A DNA stretch of 20,817 nt, from assembly GCA_964446295.1 (NCBI GenBank), contig CAYUNR010000022.1:1-20817 (forward strand), given 5' to 3'. This DNA comes from CAITNM01 sp964446295. GTDB lineage: Bacteria; Pseudomonadota; Alphaproteobacteria; Paracaedibacterales; CAITNM01. A program made the position numbers and the translations under genes. Under the pieces are notes generated by a model, which worked only from the letters and a program-made list of their open reading frames with translations, searched no databases and was not told the origin of the DNA. Shown one piece after another: positions 1 to 7,120 of this stretch (the stretch's first letter is position 1; each line of letters starts with the position of its first letter).

Positions 1-87
1 CAGCGCAACAGGGGATGAAGCCAATGGACCGGCAGTATATCGACCTTCAACACGTCCGGCAGGACCAGTAAAAATTACTTCAGGCAT
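1..87 (-). CDS. Alpha/beta hydrolase, N-terminal fragment (cut by window edge)
   Basis: Reading the minus strand from the ATG at 87 gives 29 codons beginning MPEVIFTGPAGRVEGRY and running off the left edge. This opening resembles the short alpha/beta hydrolases that sit divergently next to the ISC cluster in many alphaproteobacteria, which usually begin MPEVIFxGPxGRLEGRY. A possible Shine-Dalgarno, AAAGGAA on the minus strand, lies about 12 bases upstream, a rather long spacing. The catalytic residues lie outside the window, so activity and substrate cannot be judged. The gene is divergent from iscR and shares the 163-base intergenic region with it. The family call rests on recall of the N-terminal motif and on the neighbourhood. 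Confidence 0.65.
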   Translation of the reverse strand, partial: MPEVIFTGPAGRVEGRYTAGPLASSPVAL

Positions 88-160
88 CTTAAAATAAATT
101 CCTTTCTATATTTTACAAAACGTCAATAAAACAAAATATCCTTAGAAATAAAGCCTTTTA

Positions 161-185
161 AAAGTTGACTTTTTTAATCAGGTAT
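161..185 (+). promoter_or_regulatory. Type 1 IscR operator overlapping the -35 of the isc promoter
   Basis: The 25 bases at 161-185 match the E. coli type 1 IscR consensus ATASYYGACTRWWWYAGTCRRSTAT, as I recall it, at 22 of 25 positions; the mismatches are at 162, 171 and 177. The TTGACT at 165-170 also serves as a good -35 hexamer. The matching -10 is weak (TAAGTT at 188-193 with a 17-base spacer). An operator placed over the -35 implies that cluster-loaded IscR represses its own operon, as in other proteobacteria. The site lies 65 bases upstream of the iscR start. Confidence 0.7.
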
Positions 186-250
186 CTTAAGTTCGACACA
201 CAATATCAAAACATCTCGCCTCAAGGTAACATACCAACGGAAATATTGCT

Positions 251-718
251 ATGAAATTAAGCACAAAATCCAGATATGCCATTATGGCCATGGTTGATCT
301 TGCTCAGCAAGATAATGGTTCTTGTGTACCTTTATCTTTAATAGCTGAGCGCCAAGGTCTACCTTTGCAATATCTAGAGCAGCTATTTTCCAAGCTAAGA
401 CGTGGTAATCTTGTTAAAAGTGCACGAGGCATAAATGGTGGGTATGAATTAGCTCGCGAAGCTAGCAGCATACGAATATATGATATTATTTTGTGCGCTG
501 ATGCCCCGGTCAAAGTGACCAGGTGCAATTCTCATGAAACGAACGGCTGTCATACAAGTGGAAAGCGTTGTAATTCCCATCATCTGTGGTATGAGCTAGA
601 GCATGTTATGCATGACTATCTTATTCAAGTGAGTTTGGCTGATGTAGCTAGCGGCAATCATCATCACCCTATTGTTGTGCTAAACCGTACAAAAACAGAT
701 AACGTGGTCGCCGCATGA
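251..718 (+). CDS. iscR: IscR, Rrf2-family iron-sulfur-responsive regulator
   Basis: This 155-residue Rrf2-family protein is the transcription factor that senses [2Fe-2S] cluster supply. The N-terminal winged helix starts MKLSTKSRYA, the family's characteristic opening, and continues through the recognition region ending in RGINGGY at about 59-65. The cluster ligands are visible as C92, C100 and C107 with H110, equivalent to the C92/C98/C104/H107 set of E. coli IscR but with slightly longer spacings. The ATG at 251 is preceded by GGA about 9 bases upstream. The stop overlaps the next start as ATGA, so the two genes are likely translationally coupled. The operator at 161-185 suggests autorepression. 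The call is firm. Confidence 0.95.
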   Translation: MKLSTKSRYAIMAMVDLAQQDNGSCVPLSLIAERQGLPLQYLEQLFSKLRRGNLVKSARGINGGYELAREASSIRIYDIILCADAPVKVTRCNSHETNGCHTSGKRCNSHHLWYELEHVMHDYLIQVSLADVASGNHHHPIVVLNRTKTDNVVAA

Positions 719-1812
719 TATACCTTGATTATAATGCAACGACCCCAATTACATCTCATGCTCAACATGCAATGATTGAAACTTTTGATTGCTTAGGCAA
801 TCCATCATCTGTTCATGGTCATGGCAGAAATGCTCGAAAAATTTTAGAAAATGCCCGTACTCAAGTCGCTGATTATTTTGCAGTTCCTGCACGTAACGTT
901 ACGTTTACTAGTGGCGCAACTGAAGCAAATAATATGATTTTAAAAGGCTTTGGGGGGAATATTTTTGTATCTGCTGTTGAACATGACAGCGTATTAAATA
1001 TACGGAAAGATGCAACAATTATTTCAGTAGATGGAAATGGAATTGTTAGGCTTGAAGCACTTGATCTACTTTTGAAAAATTCATCATCAGCCTTAGTTTG
1101 CATTCTTGCTGTGAATAATGAAACCGGTGCTGTTCAACCAATTGATGAAATTTTACAAGTATGTAAAAAGTACAATGCACATTTACATGTGGATGCTACC
1201 CAAGCTGTTGGTAAGGTTTCTCTTGACTGGAACAGCCTGCCAAGCTTTAGCATTTCCGCCCATAAATTTGGTGGACCCAAAGGAATTGGCGCTATTATTA
1301 TTAATGGATCACTTCATTTGAAAATTCTTATTGAAGGTGGCGGTCAAGAGCGCAGCTTGCGAAGTGGCACCGAAAATATTATAGGCGCTGTCGGCATGGG
1401 CGCAGCTTTAGCTGCCCCTCAGTTTAATTGGAAAACACTACTTCCCTTACAAAAAAAACTTGAACAGAATATTCTCGAATATTGTCCTGAAGCAACAATT
1501 TTTGCAAACTCAGCTACACGCGTGTCTAACACAACATCTGTTGCCATGCCTGGCGTCCAAAGCGAAGTGCAGCTTATGCACTTTGACCTTAATAACATAT
1601 CGGTTAGTTCTGGTGCTGCGTGCTCATCAGGGAAAGTAAAGGCTTCCCATGTGTTAAAGGCCATGGGCGTGAGTGATGAACTATCGAAATGTGCACTACG
1701 CATTAGTTATGGCTGGAACACAACGGAAGAAGATATTAAGCAATGTATTTCTGTTTGGGCATCTTTATACAATATCCAAACCAAAAAACACAACGAGGCA
1801 AACTATGGCTAA
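715..1812 (+). CDS. Second cysteine desulfurase (NifS/IscS-like, group I fold)
   Basis: This 365-residue PLP-dependent enzyme would convert cysteine to alanine and bind the sulfur as a persulfide. The key residues are all present: His90 for PLP stacking, Asp160 and Gln163 for the cofactor ring, Lys184 in SAHK for the Schiff base, the GGGQE and RSGTEN motifs at 208-221, and the mobile-loop nucleophile Cys303 in SSGAACSSG. It is shorter than and clearly distinct from the true IscS immediately downstream, and it lacks the QWAAH-type tail used to dock IscU. Such a paralogue between iscR and iscS is found in several alphaproteobacterial ISC operons; what it does apart from IscS is not settled. It overlaps iscR by 4 bases and iscS by 8. 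Confidence 0.9.
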   Translation: MIYLDYNATTPITSHAQHAMIETFDCLGNPSSVHGHGRNARKILENARTQVADYFAVPARNVTFTSGATEANNMILKGFGGNIFVSAVEHDSVLNIRKDATIISVDGNGIVRLEALDLLLKNSSSALVCILAVNNETGAVQPIDEILQVCKKYNAHLHVDATQAVGKVSLDWNSLPSFSISAHKFGGPKGIGAIIINGSLHLKILIEGGGQERSLRSGTENIIGAVGMGAALAAPQFNWKTLLPLQKKLEQNILEYCPEATIFANSATRVSNTTSVAMPGVQSEVQLMHFDLNNISVSSGAACSSGKVKASHVLKAMGVSDELSKCALRISYGWNTTEEDIKQCISVWASLYNIQTKKHNEANYG

Positions 1813-3016
1813 ACAAATTTACCTGGATTACCAGGCAACCACTCCATGTGATGAACGCGTTGTTGCAAAAATGATTCCTTACTTTACGCAAAATTTTGGA
1901 AATCCGCATTCACGCAATCATTCTTATGGATGGGAAGCAGAAGCTGCTGTTGAACTTGCTCGCGAACAAATTGCTAACTTAATTAATGCTGATCCACGCG
2001 AAATTATTTTCACAAGTGGCGCTACAGAATCAAATAATTTAGCTATAAAAGGCGTTGCTGATTTTAACAAAGATAAAAAAAACCATATTATCACCTGCGT
2101 TACCGAACACAAATGTGTGCTTGATAGCTGCCGTCATTTAGAAGAAAAAGGCTTTAAGGTTACCTATTTACCCGTGCAACAAAACGGGCTAGTTGACTTG
2201 GATATATTAAAAAATGCCATTACAGACCAAACTATTTTGGTTTCGATTATGATGGTAAACAATGAAATTGGGATCATTCAGCCAATTGCTGAAATAGGAA
2301 AAATCTGTCGTGAACATGGCGTTTATTTTCACACCGATGCAGCACAAGCAACTGGAAAAATTCCCATTGATGTTGAAGCTATGAACATTGATCTTTTAAG
2401 CATTTCTGGACACAAAATTTATGGCCCCAAGGGAATTGGTGCGTTATTTGTGCGCCGCAAACCACGCGTTCGTTTGAATGCTATGATTACCGGTGGCGGT
2501 CAAGAACGGGGAATGCGCTCAGGCACCCTGCCCACCCCTTTGTGTGTAGGACTAGGTGAAGCATGCGCTATTGCTAAAACTGAAATGCAAAGTGAAGAAG
2601 AGCGAATCAAAAAATTATTCGATCGCTTATACAGCGGACTTCAGAAAAATCTTGATCAAATATATTTAAACGGTGACCCTACGCGGCGTATTCCTGGAAA
2701 TTTGAATATCAGCTTTGCGTATGTTGAAGGCGAAGGTTTAATGATGGGCATTAAAGATTTAGCGGTTTCGTCTGGCTCCGCTTGCACTTCTGCTTCTCTA
2801 GAGCCATCTTATGTACTGCGCGCTTTAGGCGTTGAAGAAGAATTAGCCCATACATCGCTTCGCCTTGGTATTGGACGTTTTACAACCGAAGCTGAAATTG
2901 ATCAAGCAATTGATTCAATTACCGCATCAGTTAATAAACTACGCGCCATGAGCCCACTTTGGGATATGGCACAAGAAGGCATTGATATAAAATCCATCCA
3001 ATGGGCAGCTCATTAA
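1805..3016 (+). CDS. iscS: Cysteine desulfurase IscS
   Basis: The protein has 403 residues counted from the ATG at 1805, close to the 404 of E. coli IscS. That start has a GAGG at 1795-1798; the upstream in-frame extension is rejected because it runs inside the previous gene. IscS draws sulfur from cysteine and passes it to IscU. Visible residues are His102, Asp178 and Gln181, the PLP lysine Lys204 in SGHK, GGGQERGMRSGT at about 230-241, and the catalytic Cys327 in SSGSACTSASLEPS. The C-terminal SIQWAAH matches the tail that binds IscU in other species. It overlaps the previous gene by 8 bases and is followed after 11 bases by iscU. Confidence 0.97.
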   Translation: MAKQIYLDYQATTPCDERVVAKMIPYFTQNFGNPHSRNHSYGWEAEAAVELAREQIANLINADPREIIFTSGATESNNLAIKGVADFNKDKKNHIITCVTEHKCVLDSCRHLEEKGFKVTYLPVQQNGLVDLDILKNAITDQTILVSIMMVNNEIGIIQPIAEIGKICREHGVYFHTDAAQATGKIPIDVEAMNIDLLSISGHKIYGPKGIGALFVRRKPRVRLNAMITGGGQERGMRSGTLPTPLCVGLGEACAIAKTEMQSEEERIKKLFDRLYSGLQKNLDQIYLNGDPTRRIPGNLNISFAYVEGEGLMMGIKDLAVSSGSACTSASLEPSYVLRALGVEEELAHTSLRLGIGRFTTEAEIDQAIDSITASVNKLRAMSPLWDMAQEGIDIKSIQWAAH

Positions 3017-3027
3017 GGAGAAAAATT

Positions 3028-3408
3028 ATGGCATACAGTGAAGAAGTAATTGAACATTTTGAAAATCCTAAGAACGTAGGTTCAATGGATAAAACCAGTA
3101 AGAATGTTGGAACAGGCCTTGTGGGCGCACCTGCATGCGGAGACGTCATGCAACTTCAAATTGCTGTAAACGATGATGGCACAATTTCTGATGCAAAGTT
3201 TAAAACCTTCGGATGCGGCTCAGCCATTGCATCGTCATCTCTTGTCACTGAATGGATAAAAGGTAAATCAATTGATGAAGCATCCACTATAAAAAACACG
3301 CAAATTGCTTCCCATTTAGCATTGCCTCCTGTAAAAATTCATTGCTCAATTTTGGCTGAAGATGCAATTAAAGCAGCAATTGCTGATTTTAAAGCAAAAC
3401 AGAAATAG
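3028..3408 (+). CDS. iscU: IscU, iron-sulfur cluster scaffold
   Basis: This 126-residue scaffold protein assembles [2Fe-2S] clusters from sulfur delivered by IscS. The ligand residues Cys37, Asp39, Cys63 and Cys106 are present, next to His105. The LPPVK motif at 99-103, the peptide recognised by HscA, is intact. The ATG at 3028 is chosen because AAGGAG at 3015-3020 sits 7 bases upstream and because MAYSEEVIEHFENPKNVG is the normal IscU opening; the nine codons before it add nothing conserved. The length fits the family (128 in E. coli). Confidence 0.97.
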   Translation: MAYSEEVIEHFENPKNVGSMDKTSKNVGTGLVGAPACGDVMQLQIAVNDDGTISDAKFKTFGCGSAIASSSLVTEWIKGKSIDEASTIKNTQIASHLALPPVKIHCSILAEDAIKAAIADFKAKQK

Positions 3409-3415
3409 TCACTCT

Positions 3416-3748
3416 ATGCGCCAGGCAATCACCATCTCTGAGGCAGCTCTTGAACAAGTTCGTGCTCTTTTGCAAAAACGCGAAAAACCTAGCGTTGGCA
3501 TTCGTGTAGGCTTAAAGACTAAAGGTTGCAATGGCCTAGCTTATAGCATTGAATACGCTGATGATAAGCATGCATTAGATGAATGTATTGTGGTTGACGA
3601 CGTTACAATTCTCATTGATCCTAAGGCCATTATGTTTTTGATAGGAACAGAAATGGATTTTGTAACCGATAAATTTCAGTCAGGATTTGTGTTTAATAAT
3701 CCAAATGAAAAAGGCCGATGTGGCTGCGGAAAATCATTTCATGTATAA
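3416..3748 (+). CDS. iscA: IscA, A-type iron-sulfur carrier
   Basis: This 110-residue A-type carrier (HesB/IscA family) binds iron or a cluster and delivers it to target proteins. The three defining cysteines are present: Cys38 in TKGCNG and the C-terminal pair Cys102 and Cys104 in GRCGCGKSF. The ATG at 3416 gives MRQAITISEAALEQV, a standard IscA start; the longer in-frame reading from 3362 lies within iscU. The ribosome binding site is poor, so translation may depend on coupling to iscU, which ends 7 bases upstream. Its stop lies inside the start of hscB (8-base overlap). It could be called ErpA-like on sequence alone, but the operon position supports IscA. Confidence 0.93.
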   Translation: MRQAITISEAALEQVRALLQKREKPSVGIRVGLKTKGCNGLAYSIEYADDKHALDECIVVDDVTILIDPKAIMFLIGTEMDFVTDKFQSGFVFNNPNEKGRCGCGKSFHV

Positions 3749-4205
3749 AAATCCCTTCGAACTTTTTGGACTGCCCATTAGCATTTATGTTCACCAAGCA
3801 ACCCTTGATGAACGATACCTTGAGATGATGAAAGATCTGCATCCAGATAAATTTAATGGCGAAGATGCATTCATGAAAAAAAGCGCTGAACAAATTTCTG
3901 CATACGCTAACGAAGCTTATCAAATTTTAAGATCCCCCTTAAAATGTGCCGACACTGCCATAAAAGCTAAAAACTGGAATTTCCCACATGAAGAAACAAC
4001 GAATGACTCAATTCTTCTAATGGAAATGATGGAACTTCAAGACATGGCAAAATCTGGTCATGACCTTAGACCATTTTATCAAGATGCACTTGTTCAGTTT
4101 GAATCAGCGCTGCAGGAAGATTCTGAAACAAAAGCGCTGACAGCTTATGCCAGACTTAAATTTTTAGCACGACTATTAGGAAGCATTGATGCTACTGCAA
4201 ATTAG
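3741..4205 (+). CDS. hscB: HscB, J-domain co-chaperone for IscU
   Basis: This 154-residue Hsc20 protein recruits IscU to HscA and stimulates its ATPase. The J domain fills roughly residues 3-75, with the essential HPD at 34-36 in LHPDKF. The C-terminal half is helical and acidic, as expected for the three-helix bundle that holds IscU. The ATG at 3741 starts MYKNPFELFGLP, matching the family's FxLFGLP opening; the in-frame reading from 3687 is rejected because it runs through iscA. It overlaps iscA by 8 bases and hscA by 17. E. coli HscB has 171 residues, so this one is slightly short. Confidence 0.93.
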   Translation: MYKNPFELFGLPISIYVHQATLDERYLEMMKDLHPDKFNGEDAFMKKSAEQISAYANEAYQILRSPLKCADTAIKAKNWNFPHEETTNDSILLMEMMELQDMAKSGHDLRPFYQDALVQFESALQEDSETKALTAYARLKFLARLLGSIDATAN

Positions 4206-5814
4206 CGAACCTAACGCAGGCATCATAAAGCCAGAAATCACATCACGGGGCATTGGTATTGATTTGGGCACAACTAATTCTGTTGTAGCCATTTGGAAAG
4301 ATGGAAAGGCACAAGTTTTAGTAGATGACCTAGGTCCGTTATTTATGCCATCTGTGATTAGCACTCCAACAGGTGATTTACATTCTACCAAACGAATGAT
4401 GCATGAACCTACATCCATAATTTCAGGCGAACATACTGCCTTAACTGCCGCCCAAGACATTTTAAAACGTTTAAAAAACCGTGCGGAAAAAGCTTTAGGT
4501 TGCGAAGTTCAACAGGCTGTTATTACTGTTCCTGCGTACTTTGATGATACAGCTCGCCAAGCTACAAAAGATGCAGCATCTCTAGCTGGCCTTGAAGTTT
4601 TGCGTTTAATTAATGAACCAACTGCAGCGGCACTAGCCTATGGTCTTGATACAGGAAAAGAAGGAATTTTTGCCGTTTATGACCTAGGCGGTGGTACTTT
4701 TGATGTATCAGTTTTAGCTATGCGCAAAGGCGTTTTTCAAGTGCTAGCAACCGGCGGACACACATCATTAGGTGGTGACGATATAGACACCATAATTACA
4801 AAACATTTTGGTTGGGATGATCACTTAAAAGCGCGTAGCGCTAAAGAAACTCTTGCTCATGGATTAAACGAAAAAGTACTGAGTGATCTATGTCAGCCGC
4901 TTATCAAACAAACGCTATCTATTTGCAACCAAGCTATTAAAGATGCAAGCATTACTAAAGATCAAATTGATGGGGTTATTTTAGTTGGTGGATCGACCAA
5001 ACTAAATGCAGTTAGAACATCTGTTAAAGAATTCTTTGAACAAGAGCCGATCACCAACCTTGACCCAGATTGTGTCGTTGCATATGGCGCAGCATTACAA
5101 GCTCATCAATTAACTTTTGGCACGGACACGCTACTTTTAGATGTTATTCCCATTTCATTAGGAATTGAAACCATGGGTGGCATTGTCGAAGTGATCATTC
5201 CTCGAAATAGCCCTATTCCTATTCGCATGGCTCAAGATTTTACAACATACGAAAATGGGCAAACAGCTATAAGCATTCATGTGGTCCAAGGAGAGAGAGA
5301 ATTTGTAAAAGATTGTCGCTCTTTAGCACAGTTCACCTTAACAGGTATTCCCCCTATGCTAGCTGGAGCTGCACGTATTCGATTAACCTTTAGCGTAGAT
5401 GCCGATGGCCTGCTGACTGTAAGTGCTAAAGAGCAAGAAACTGGCATTATTCAACAAGTAGAAGTGAAACCTTCTTATGGATTAAGCACTGAAGATTATG
5501 CAGCTATGCTAAGACAAAGTTATGAACATGGTGAAGAAGATCTTAATAACAGATTATTGATTGCAGCTAAAATAAAAGCCGAGCAACTAATCGCCCAGCT
5601 TGAGAGTGCACTAAATTTAGATGCTCACCTTCTTGACGAAGACCAGATAAATGCTTTAAATGTTTGTGTTCGGGATGTAAAACAAAAACTTATTATTCAG
5701 GATTGTTCGTCAATTCAAAAAGCATGTGACGATCTAGCTTTATTAGCGCAACCTTTTGCTGAAAAGCGTGTTGCACATGCCATAAAACAAAAATTTCAAC
5801 ACCAAACTATATAG
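4189..5814 (+). CDS. hscA: HscA, specialised Hsp70 for iron-sulfur assembly (compact)
   Basis: HscA is the Hsp70 that binds the LPPVK motif of IscU and drives cluster release. It opens MLLQISEPNAG, typical of HscA, and carries the phosphate-binding motifs IDLGTTNS (24-31), VYDLGGGTFD (163-172) and VGGSTK (266-271). The linker and substrate-domain entry LLLDVIPISLG lies at 315-325, and the substrate domain includes TTYENGQTA, VQGERE and VDADGLL. The length is 541 residues against about 616 in E. coli. By my alignment from memory, nearly all the shortfall is in the ATPase domain: about 18 and 24 residues either side of KRMM (68-71), and about 27 between GGDDID and PLIKQTL. The ATG at 4189 has AGGAAG 5 bases upstream and is preferred to the TTG just before it. 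Confidence 0.94.
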   Translation: MLLQISEPNAGIIKPEITSRGIGIDLGTTNSVVAIWKDGKAQVLVDDLGPLFMPSVISTPTGDLHSTKRMMHEPTSIISGEHTALTAAQDILKRLKNRAEKALGCEVQQAVITVPAYFDDTARQATKDAASLAGLEVLRLINEPTAAALAYGLDTGKEGIFAVYDLGGGTFDVSVLAMRKGVFQVLATGGHTSLGGDDIDTIITKHFGWDDHLKARSAKETLAHGLNEKVLSDLCQPLIKQTLSICNQAIKDASITKDQIDGVILVGGSTKLNAVRTSVKEFFEQEPITNLDPDCVVAYGAALQAHQLTFGTDTLLLDVIPISLGIETMGGIVEVIIPRNSPIPIRMAQDFTTYENGQTAISIHVVQGEREFVKDCRSLAQFTLTGIPPMLAGAARIRLTFSVDADGLLTVSAKEQETGIIQQVEVKPSYGLSTEDYAAMLRQSYEHGEEDLNNRLLIAAKIKAEQLIAQLESALNLDAHLLDEDQINALNVCVRDVKQKLIIQDCSSIQKACDDLALLAQPFAEKRVAHAIKQKFQHQTI

Positions 5815-5826
5815 TTAAGGAACTTT

Positions 5827-6156
5827 ATGCCATCTATTCATTTTATCAAGCAAGACGGTGAAAAAATAACTGTTGATGCTCCTCTTGGTCTTTCTGTTTT
5901 GGAAATTGCTCATCGCAATAACATTGATTTAGAAGGTGCATGCGAAGGCTCACTAGCTTGTTCAACCTGCCATGTAGTGGTAGATGAGCCCTGGTTTGAA
6001 GTTTTGCCTACAGCGACTGAAGATGAAGAAGACATGCTAGATTTAGCATTTGGCTTAACTCACACTTCACGCCTTGGTTGTCAGATTATTATAACGGAGG
6101 AGCTAGACGGCCTAACCCTTAAGCTACCAACAGCAACGCGCAACATGATGGTTTAA
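5827..6156 (+). CDS. fdx: ISC-type [2Fe-2S] ferredoxin
   Basis: This 109-residue adrenodoxin-like ferredoxin supplies electrons for cluster assembly on IscU. The four ligands are Cys39, Cys45, Cys48 and Cys85, in the spacing CX5CX2CX36C. The C-terminal tail LPTATRNMMV is typical of ISC ferredoxins. The ATG at 5827 has AAGGAA at 5817-5822. It follows hscA after 12 bases and is followed by the methyltransferase gene after one base. Confidence 0.96.
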   Translation: MPSIHFIKQDGEKITVDAPLGLSVLEIAHRNNIDLEGACEGSLACSTCHVVVDEPWFEVLPTATEDEEDMLDLAFGLTHTSRLGCQIIITEELDGLTLKLPTATRNMMV

Positions 6157-6157
6157 A

Positions 6158-6988
6158 ATGCAAAACACACAATCCCTTGACCCCAAAGACAGATTTTCTT
6201 TTGGCAAAAACTGGTCGCGTTTTTTAGCTACATTGAACGATGATCGTATAAAAGAAGCTGAAAAAAGCTTACAAGAAAAATTAGAGTTACAAAGCCTTGA
6301 AGGTAAGATTTTTCTTGATGTTGGGTCAGGGAGTGGATTGTTTAGTCTTGCAGCTTATCGTTTAGGTGCAAAAGTTTTTTCATTTGATTATGATCAAGAT
6401 TCAGTCAATTGCACAAAACACCTTAAAGAAAAATATGCCAATGCTGACAACCGATGGACTGTTGAACAAGGTTCTGTACTTGATAAAGAGTTTTTAAAGA
6501 AATTCGGAAAAGTTGATATTCTATATTCTTGGGGAGTATTACACCATACCGGCCATATGCACGTTGCCTTTGAAAATGTAGCAAATATGGTTGTTGGAAG
6601 CGGGCATCTTTTTATCTCAATTTATAATGATCAGGGTGGAGCTTCAAAGCGCTGGAAATGGATCAAGGAAAAATACAATAAGGGATCAGGCTTCATTAAA
6701 ACCCTTCTAACATACTACACTTTACTTAGACAATGGATAATTACCTTCATTAAAGATTTTCTCAAATCCGGAAACCCTTTTAAAACATGGATAACATACG
6801 GTAAAAATAATCGCGGCATGTCGGCCTACCACGATGTCATTGACTGGGTTGGCGGATACCCATTTGAGGTTGCAAAACCAGAAGAAGTCTTTAATTTTTT
6901 CAAAGAAAGAAATTTTGAGTTACAGCTTCTTAAAACGTGTGCTGGTGGATTAGGCTGCAACGAATATGTATTTAAACTGAAAGAGTAA
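6158..6988 (+). CDS. Class I SAM-dependent methyltransferase of unknown substrate
   Basis: This 276-residue protein has a Rossmann-type SAM-binding core. Motif I is LDVGSGSG at 53-60, the acidic end of strand 2 is at FDYDQDS (76-82), and the post-motif LYSWGVLHH (122-130) is typical of UbiG/UbiE-like small-molecule methyltransferases. After about residue 160 comes a basic, aromatic and hydrophobic stretch (about 180-205) that may contact a membrane or a lipid substrate; this is inference. The start is one base after the fdx stop, so it is almost certainly cotranscribed with the ISC genes. I know of no conserved role for a methyltransferase in cluster assembly, and the substrate cannot be read from the sequence. 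Confidence 0.85.
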   Translation: MQNTQSLDPKDRFSFGKNWSRFLATLNDDRIKEAEKSLQEKLELQSLEGKIFLDVGSGSGLFSLAAYRLGAKVFSFDYDQDSVNCTKHLKEKYANADNRWTVEQGSVLDKEFLKKFGKVDILYSWGVLHHTGHMHVAFENVANMVVGSGHLFISIYNDQGGASKRWKWIKEKYNKGSGFIKTLLTYYTLLRQWIITFIKDFLKSGNPFKTWITYGKNNRGMSAYHDVIDWVGGYPFEVAKPEEVFNFFKERNFELQLLKTCAGGLGCNEYVFKLKE

Positions 6989-7024
6989 CTTCTTTGGATT
7001 GCTAAATTTTTAAGCACTTTCCCC

Positions 7025-7033
7025 TGTGGATAA
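7025..7033 (-). promoter_or_regulatory. Perfect DnaA box upstream of dnaA
   Basis: The bases TGTGGATAA are the exact reverse complement of the DnaA box TTATCCACA. The site lies 87 bases before the dnaA start, in the 132-base gap after the methyltransferase gene, a common position for DnaA autoregulation. A weak candidate dnaA promoter follows (TTGTAT at 7049-7054 and TATTTT at 7072-7077, 17-base spacer). I saw no second perfect box in this gap, so it does not look like a full replication origin. Confidence 0.6.
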
Positions 7034-7120
7034 TTTTTGATTTAGGGGTTGTATTTTTAACTTTGCTCTTCTATTTTAGTGATTACATTATTCGTTTTCA
7101 TTTTAATAGGTACACAATAA

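Noticed and set aside
1118..1321. Small + strand frame inside the first desulfurase gene
   Set aside because: It is an out-of-frame shadow of a conserved gene with no motif of its own.
1673..1804. N-terminal extension of IscS of 44 codons
   Set aside because: It lies wholly within the preceding desulfurase gene, has no conserved sequence, and the ATG at 1805 has a good ribosome binding site and the normal IscS start.
7001..7024. Possible terminator after the methyltransferase gene
   Set aside because: The TTGCTAAATTTTTAAGC stretch gives only a 3-base-pair AT-rich stem with no proper T run.
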